A stretch of 64,000 nt of DNA, taken from Latilactobacillus graminis DSM 20719. GTDB taxonomy: Bacteria; Bacillota; Bacilli; Lactobacillales; Lactobacillaceae. The translations under genes and the position numbers were made by a program. How positions within the stretch are numbered: the first letter of the stretch is position 1; each line of letters opens with the position of its first letter. The notes under the pieces are model-generated. The model made no database searches. It was not told the origin of the DNA and worked only from the letters and a program-made list of their open reading frames with translations. The DNA is taken from the NCBI RefSeq assembly GCF_001436415.1, contig NZ_AYZB01000035.1:1-64000 (forward strand). The letters are read 5' to 3'. Shown here piece after piece: positions 59,454 to 64,000 of the stretch.

Positions 59454-60053
59454 TTAAAGTAACTCTGCCACAACTGGCCAATTAATAATTTTCCAAAAAT
59501 TTTCAATATAATCAATACGATTATTTTGGTATTTCAAATAATAAGCGTGTTCCCAAACGTCCAGACCAATCAATGGACGATTGCGACTCATCAATGGCGA
59601 GTCTTGATTTGAGGTAGTCATAATTTGTAGTTCATCGTTTTGATTGATGACTAACCAAGCCCATCCTGAACCAAATATGCTTAGAGCGGCTTCAGTAAAT
59701 TCTGTTTGGAATGTGTTGAATTGTCCAAACCGCAATTCAATGCGCGCGAGTAACTCACCCGTTGGTGCTTCAGGAGCCTTTGACGTTAAGATTCGCCAGA
59801 AAAAGCTATGATTTGCGTGACCACCGCCGTTATTTCGAATTGGCGTTTGCAGGTTTTCTGGTAAATCATCGAGATGAATTAATAAGTCGTGAAGTGACTT
59901 ACCGGCTAAATCAGGATGATCCGTTAGGGCTGCATTTAATTTAGTAACGTAAGCCTTATGATGTTTATCATGATGCAGGTGCAGCGTTTCAGAATCAATA
60001 TACGGCTCAAGTGCTACATAATCATAGGGTAATACTGGTAATTTAAAAGTCAT
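59454..60053 (-). CDS. sodA: Superoxide dismutase, Mn/Fe family
   Basis: This enzyme dismutates superoxide in the cytoplasm. The 199-aa protein has all four metal ligands: His in ETLHLHHDKHHKAYV, His in GGGHANHSFFWRI, and Asp and His in GLDVWEHAYYLKYQN. The sequence begins TFKLPVLPYDYVALEPYID, as in other family members. SOD is uncommon among lactobacilli but known in the sakei group. Mn or Fe preference is not certain from sequence. Single gene with GGAGGGTG. Confidence 0.95.
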   Translation of the reverse strand: MTFKLPVLPYDYVALEPYIDSETLHLHHDKHHKAYVTKLNAALTDHPDLAGKSLHDLLIHLDDLPENLQTPIRNNGGGHANHSFFWRILTSKAPEAPTGELLARIELRFGQFNTFQTEFTEAALSIFGSGWAWLVINQNDELQIMTTSNQDSPLMSRNRPLIGLDVWEHAYYLKYQNNRIDYIENFWKIINWPVVAELL

Positions 60054-60126
60054 TATTCACCCTCCTTATCTTATCTATATCATAAGGGGTAGTGAATTTA
60101 AAAAGCGAATAATCTGCTTTGAAAAT

Positions 60127-60163
60127 AAAAAAACTGGCTAATTTTTATTGGCCAGTTTTTTTT
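60127..60163 (-). terminator. Terminator after aroK
   Basis: On the minus strand AAAAACTGGC and GCCAGTTTTT pair around a 12-nt loop that can extend by ATT/AAT, followed by a T run. It overlaps the aroK stop codon. Confidence 0.82.
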
Positions 60164-60665
60164 GAATTCGTGGTAATTGCACATCAATTTCCGCTAACAT
60201 CATGTTCGGTGTCTTATGTTGAAAAAAAATAGTGTAATTCGCAAGTCGATAATATTTGGGGCGTCGTTCATAATATAGCTCGCGCAAGCCATCGTGTCCG
60301 AGTTGATTCACCAGTGGGCGTCGATCATTACGAGAAACGCGGCGCCAGTGGGCTTCATAACTCCCATTTAGGAAAAAAATCGGGATATGACTCTGTTTAA
60401 TTAAATAACGTGTCTGAGCATCGTCCACCACACCACCGCCGGTTGCAATCACCCCGTCGTTTTGAATTAATACTTGTAAAGCTTCAAATTCCATTTGTCG
60501 AAATGCAGCCTGCCCTTTTTCAGCAAAGATCTCATTAATGGTCATTTGTTGTTCCTGCATGATATAACGGTCTAAATCAACCCAGTCGCAATGAAAATGA
60601 TGTGCAATTTTGCGGGCAATGGTCGTTTTACCAGACCCCATAAACCCGATTAAAATCAGTTGCAT
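60138..60665 (-). CDS. aroK: Shikimate kinase
   Basis: AroK phosphorylates shikimate in the route to chorismate. The 175-aa protein shows Walker A LIGFMGSGKTTIARKIA, the shikimate-binding WVDLDRYIM, FRQMEFEAL, IATGGGVVDD and the lid segment SRNDRRPLV. It is separated by about 200 bases from aroE on the same strand; that gap shows no recognisable element. Confidence 0.94.
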   Translation of the reverse strand: MQLILIGFMGSGKTTIARKIAHHFHCDWVDLDRYIMQEQQMTINEIFAEKGQAAFRQMEFEALQVLIQNDGVIATGGGVVDDAQTRYLIKQSHIPIFFLNGSYEAHWRRVSRNDRRPLVNQLGHDGLRELYYERRPKYYRLANYTIFFQHKTPNMMLAEIDVQLPRIQKKLANKN

Positions 60666-60862
60666 CTAGTTAATCAACCCCTATGGTTCTATTTCAAATA
60701 TATCTGCCGTTTTACAACTATTCTGCATTATACTTCAGTTAAATAGTTTTTTTAAAGTTAGTTATATTGTAAAGTATCTACGGGTTGGTTTCCAGTTATT
60801 TTTAAAATTAGCTAGCGATACTTACTTAATTAATGGTAGTTGGTATTGTTAAAAACAACGTT

Positions 60863-61735
60863 TCAATCTGGACACTCAATACTGGTTAAAGTCTGATAGA
60901 TAGGCTCAGTCTGAAGTACCTGCCCTGTCCAGAATTCAAAACTTAAGGCAGCTTGTTCAATTAACATCCCTAAGCCATTTTGCGTTATGTGCCCACTTTG
61001 GTTAGCTAGTTGTAAAAATGCCGTTTGGTCAGGCGCATAAATTAAATCGACAACTAAACAAGTCGTTGGTGTTTGCTGAATAAATCGCTTTGCGATTGGT
61101 AACCCAGGCGACGCTGCCATACCAAGGCTCGTCGCATTAATTAAGCAGTCAGCGCGTGCCAGTTTTTTTGAAAGCAACTCTAAATCTACGTAAGGCTGCA
61201 ACGTGATTGTGATCTGATGTTGGGTTGCTAGTTGCCTTAAACGGTGGGCAACAGTTGGATAAGTTGGATTTTGACGTTTAAAGACATGTACTTGTTGGAC
61301 ACCATAGCGTGCAGCAGCCTCAATTACTGCTAACGCAGCCCCACCAGCACCTAAAACGACGATTTCTTGCCATATCTGTTTTGGATGAGCTTTTTGCAGA
61401 GCACGCCAAAAACCATCCCCATCGGTATTAGTCCCGATCAGTTGACCGGAATGTAAAATGACCGTATTAATGGCCCCAGATAAGTGAGCAGTTGGTGTTA
61501 ATTGGTCCATGAATGGTAAGAGTGCTTGTTTGTAAGGCGTCGAAAGATTAACGCCGGCAACATTTAACGCCCGCAGTGCTTGTGCAACTTCTTGAGCTGG
61601 TGCTTGACTATCAAAAGCTAGGTAGCGTGCATCAATCTGATGTTGTTTAAAGCCCAAATTATGAATTGTTGGTGATAAGCTATGGTGTACTGGATGCGCA
61701 ACTAAGCCGTAAAGAGCGGTATGACCTGATATCAT
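60863..61735 (-). CDS. aroE: Shikimate dehydrogenase
   Basis: AroE reduces 3-dehydroshikimate to shikimate with NADPH. The 290-aa protein has the shikimate-binding HHSLSPTIHNLGFK (SxS), catalytic Lys in NLSTPYKQALL, Asp in NTDGDGFWRAL and the Rossmann loop VVLGAGGAALAVIEAAARYG, followed by FKRQNPT. ATG 61735 follows AGAGGAAAATATC and is preferred to 61759. Divergent from aroD. Confidence 0.93.
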   Translation of the reverse strand: MISGHTALYGLVAHPVHHSLSPTIHNLGFKQHQIDARYLAFDSQAPAQEVAQALRALNVAGVNLSTPYKQALLPFMDQLTPTAHLSGAINTVILHSGQLIGTNTDGDGFWRALQKAHPKQIWQEIVVLGAGGAALAVIEAAARYGVQQVHVFKRQNPTYPTVAHRLRQLATQHQITITLQPYVDLELLSKKLARADCLINATSLGMAASPGLPIAKRFIQQTPTTCLVVDLIYAPDQTAFLQLANQSGHITQNGLGMLIEQAALSFEFWTGQVLQTEPIYQTLTSIECPD

Positions 61736-61931
61736 GATATTTTCCTCTAAAGCTATCATACCCGAATAACGACTAGTTTAAAATGATTGGTGTAAAAATT
61801 ACTAATTTAATTTAGCATCTTTATACGTTTCTCACAATAATAGTAGGTTGCGTTTGTCTATTTTTTCTCTTAAAATAAATAATATTAGTTTAAAAATATT
61901 AATCAATTTTGATTAGAAAGCGAGTTTTTTT

Positions 61932-62651
61932 ATGTCTTTCCAATTTGGCACTGGCCAGACCCAAACGGCCGTTTCCTTAATGCCGCATAACCTAGACGAT
62001 TGTGTGCGTGAAATGGCACTCGTTGAGCAAAAACAAGCTGCGATTGATATTTTGGAATGGCGTTTAGATTATTGGCAAACACCAGCGACTTTATTAACCG
62101 CTGCTCACCAAATTGTCGCCGCCCCGCAACCGGTTATTTTAACGCTTAGAACCACGCATGATGGCGGCCTTGCTGATCCAGCCGTTTATTTAGACCGCTA
62201 TACGCCATTATTATCGGCACAAATCGGCGACGTAGTTGATATCGAGTGGTCTTTACCTGAGGCAGTTAGAAAAGCCGTCAGTGCGCTTGCACGTGCGAAT
62301 GGCTATCAGGTGTTACTAAGCCATCATGATTTAAAGAAAACACCTGATAATCTAACACTTCAAAAACAACTTGCAGCAATGCATGCGACGCACCCAGATA
62401 TATTAAAACTGGCAACTACCGCTCAAAGTAATGATGACACTACTCGGTTAATGGCGCTTACCCAGTCTTTTACACACAATCATACAACCCCACTGATCAC
62501 GATGGCGATGTCTGAATTTGGCTTAGCCTCTCGCATTTTTGGTGGTCAATTCGGTTCAGCCGTGAGTTTTGGTTACCTTGAACACCCCAGTGCATCCGGC
62601 CAATTACCAATTGAACAACTCAAAGGCTTGTTGACAATGCATCAAAATTAA
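61932..62651 (+). CDS. aroD: 3-dehydroquinate dehydratase, type I
   Basis: AroD dehydrates 3-dehydroquinate through a Schiff base. The 239-aa barrel has IDILEWRLDYW (Glu), VLLSHHDLKKTP (catalytic His), DILKLATTAQ (Schiff-base Lys) and MAMSEFGLASRIFGGQFGS. The start follows AGAAAGCGAG. It is close to aroE and aroK, so part of the shikimate pathway is clustered here. Confidence 0.94.
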   Translation: MSFQFGTGQTQTAVSLMPHNLDDCVREMALVEQKQAAIDILEWRLDYWQTPATLLTAAHQIVAAPQPVILTLRTTHDGGLADPAVYLDRYTPLLSAQIGDVVDIEWSLPEAVRKAVSALARANGYQVLLSHHDLKKTPDNLTLQKQLAAMHATHPDILKLATTAQSNDDTTRLMALTQSFTHNHTTPLITMAMSEFGLASRIFGGQFGSAVSFGYLEHPSASGQLPIEQLKGLLTMHQN

Positions 62652-62660
62652 ACACACGTA

Positions 62661-62701
62661 AAAAAAGCCCCGTACAAATTGTATTTGTACGGGGCTTTTC
62701 A
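62661..62701. terminator. Bidirectional terminator between aroD and pepT
   Basis: AAAAGCCCCGTACAAA and TTTGTACGGGGCTTTT form a 16-bp perfect stem with loop TTGTA, serving the two convergent genes. Confidence 0.92.
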
Positions 62702-62708
62702 ATTTATA

Positions 62709-63950
62709 TTAGTTTCGTTCAACGTTTAAATCATTCATCTTGAGCATTGTATCAACGGCCTTTTCCATTGTTTCGATTGAAACAAATTCGTAGCGTCCGT
62801 GCATGTTTTCAGCACCAGCAAAGATGTTAGGGGTTGGAATCCCCATGAATGAGATCTTCGAACCATCTGTCCCACCACGGACTGGTTCGATTAATGGTTT
62901 AATATCAACGGCTTCCATTGCGTCTTTGGCAAGATCAACAACGTCCATGTGGTCTTTTAAGATTTCTGCCATGTTGTAGTATTGATCTTTGATGGTTGCG
63001 ACAACGCGGCCTTTACCATATTTAGCATTCATTTGATCAGCGACTTTAGCAGCAAATGCCTTTCGTTCTTCTAAACCATCACGTTCGAAGTCCCGGATGA
63101 TGTAAGCCATGTGTGCTTCATCAACTGTCCCTTCAAGACTTAATAAGTGATAGAACCCTTGACGACCGTCTGTCTTTTCAGGTACTTCGTCGCTTGGTAA
63201 AGCGTTTTGGAAGTCAACAGCCACCTGGAGTGCATTAATCATGATATCTTTAGCTTCACTAGGATGCACATTCTTACCTTGAATATCGACTTTCATTGCA
63301 GCAGCGTTGAATGTTTCATATTCAAGTTGACCGATTGGACCGCCATCCATTGTGTAAGCAAAATCAGTTGCGAAATCCTTGGCATCAAAGTGATCAGCAC
63401 CAGTCCCGATTTCTTCATCAGGACCAAATCCAATCTTGATATCGCCATGTTTGATTTCAGGATGTTGAACTAAGAAATCCATGGCCGTCATAATTTCTGC
63501 CACCCCAGACTTATCATCTGACCCTAATAATGTTGAACCATCAGTGGTAATCAAAGTTTGGCCTTTATAATTTTTCATATTTGGGAATTCTTGAGGATCT
63601 AATACGAATTTACCCGCTTCATCTAATTTAATAATTGATTTGCCATCGTAGTTTTCGACGATTTGTGGCTTGACACCTTTGGCATTGAAGTCGGCAGTAT
63701 CAACGTGTGATAAAAAGCCCATAGTTGGCACTTTTTTATCAATATTACTTGGTAATAGCGCTGTTACATAGCCATTACTTTCGTTGTATTTCACGTCACT
63801 TAATCCGATTTCCTTCAAGTCGTCCATCAATTTGTGTAAAAATACAACTTGCGTTTGGGTTGATGGGCTCGTTGTTGCGTTTTCGTCAGAACGGGTTTCC
63901 GTTGTGACATATTCTAGAAAACGAGGAATCAATTTTTCATATTTAGCCAT
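62709..63950 (-). CDS. pepT: Peptidase T (tripeptide aminopeptidase)
   Basis: A dizinc M20B aminopeptidase removing the N-terminal residue of tripeptides. The 413-aa protein has metal and catalytic residues in [47 protein letters not shown] and [19 protein letters not shown], with a final His in [14 protein letters not shown]. The start is supported by AGGAGGCTACACC. It begins 50 bases before the window end. Confidence 0.95.
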   Translation of the reverse strand: MAKYEKLIPRFLEYVTTETRSDENATTSPSTQTQVVFLHKLMDDLKEIGLSDVKYNESNGYVTALLPSNIDKKVPTMGFLSHVDTADFNAKGVKPQIVENYDGKSIIKLDEAGKFVLDPQEFPNMKNYKGQTLITTDGSTLLGSDDKSGVAEIMTAMDFLVQHPEIKHGDIKIGFGPDEEIGTGADHFDAKDFATDFAYTMDGGPIGQLEYETFNAAAMKVDIQGKNVHPSEAKDIMINALQVAVDFQNALPSDEVPEKTDGRQGFYHLLSLEGTVDEAHMAYIIRDFERDGLEERKAFAAKVADQMNAKYGKGRVVATIKDQYYNMAEILKDHMDVVDLAKDAMEAVDIKPLIEPVRGGTDGSKISFMGIPTPNIFAGAENMHGRYEFVSIETMEKAVDTMLKMNDLNVERN

Positions 63951-64000
63951 GGTGTAGCCTCCTAGATATTATTTAACCTTAATTCTATTCTAACTTACTT

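Noticed and set aside
61880-61931. TAATCAATTTTGATTA inverted repeat before aroD
   Set aside because: Arms of six A/T-rich bases are expected by chance in this composition; no promoter relation could be supported.

Overview
The window is a low-GC Firmicutes chromosome segment. It most likely comes from a lactic acid bacterium of the Latilactobacillus (Lactobacillus) sakei/curvatus type. This assignment is inferred from the classical mevalonate operon, RexA/RexB-type recombination nuclease, PyrR-controlled pyrimidine operon, type II isopentenyl isomerase, class Ib nrdHEF, pepT/pepD peptidases, an EbsA-like protein and a superoxide dismutase. Almost all of it is conserved housekeeping DNA, densely packed, with clear Shine-Dalgarno sites and strong hairpin terminators.

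Layout. Positions 87-11,724 (minus) hold the complete de novo UMP operon pyrR-pyrP-pyrB-pyrC-carA-carB-pyrK-pyrD-pyrF-pyrE. It has a promoter at 11,868-11,896 and two PyrR-type attenuators, one before pyrR and one before pyrP. Positions 11,893-15,027 (minus) carry lspA-rluD and fhs. From 15,183 to 17,855 come a cold-shock gene, an EbsA-like gene, an RNase HI-like gene and a cardiolipin synthase. Positions 18,084-21,836 hold nrdH-nrdE-nrdF with an NrdR-like box, an intercistronic hairpin and no nrdI. Positions 21,869-30,665 are the most accessory part: a DUF2975/YozG-type regulator pair behind a 43-bp palindrome, a lipoate ligase, a GntR/ABC operon whose ATPase gene carries an in-frame stop, a SatD/DUF3307 pair behind a long inverted repeat, an alcohol dehydrogenase, and a short tyrosine recombinase next to a 13-6-13 inverted repeat.

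Positions 30,766-39,735 are the classic Firmicutes cell-division and envelope neighbourhood: rlmL-like methyltransferase, rnpB, gpsB, ypsA, recU, pbp1A, nth, dnaD, asnS, ypmB. Positions 39,813-49,963 hold dinG and rexA/rexB. Positions 50,146-54,253 hold the mevalonate operon mvk-mvaD-pmk-fni. Positions 54,336-63,950 hold a lone FtsX/MacB-like membrane protein, a methyltransferase-like protein, a MIP18-family protein, a HAD phosphatase, a tautomerase, dipeptidase, SOD, shikimate genes aroK/aroE/aroD and tripeptidase pepT.

I see no CRISPR array, tRNA, rRNA, intact insertion sequence or prophage. The most interesting unexplained element is the recombinase with its dif/core-like inverted repeat (29,399-29,644). 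After it come the two large palindromic operators (21,869 and 26,000) and a possible short transcript at about 18,010-18,080.
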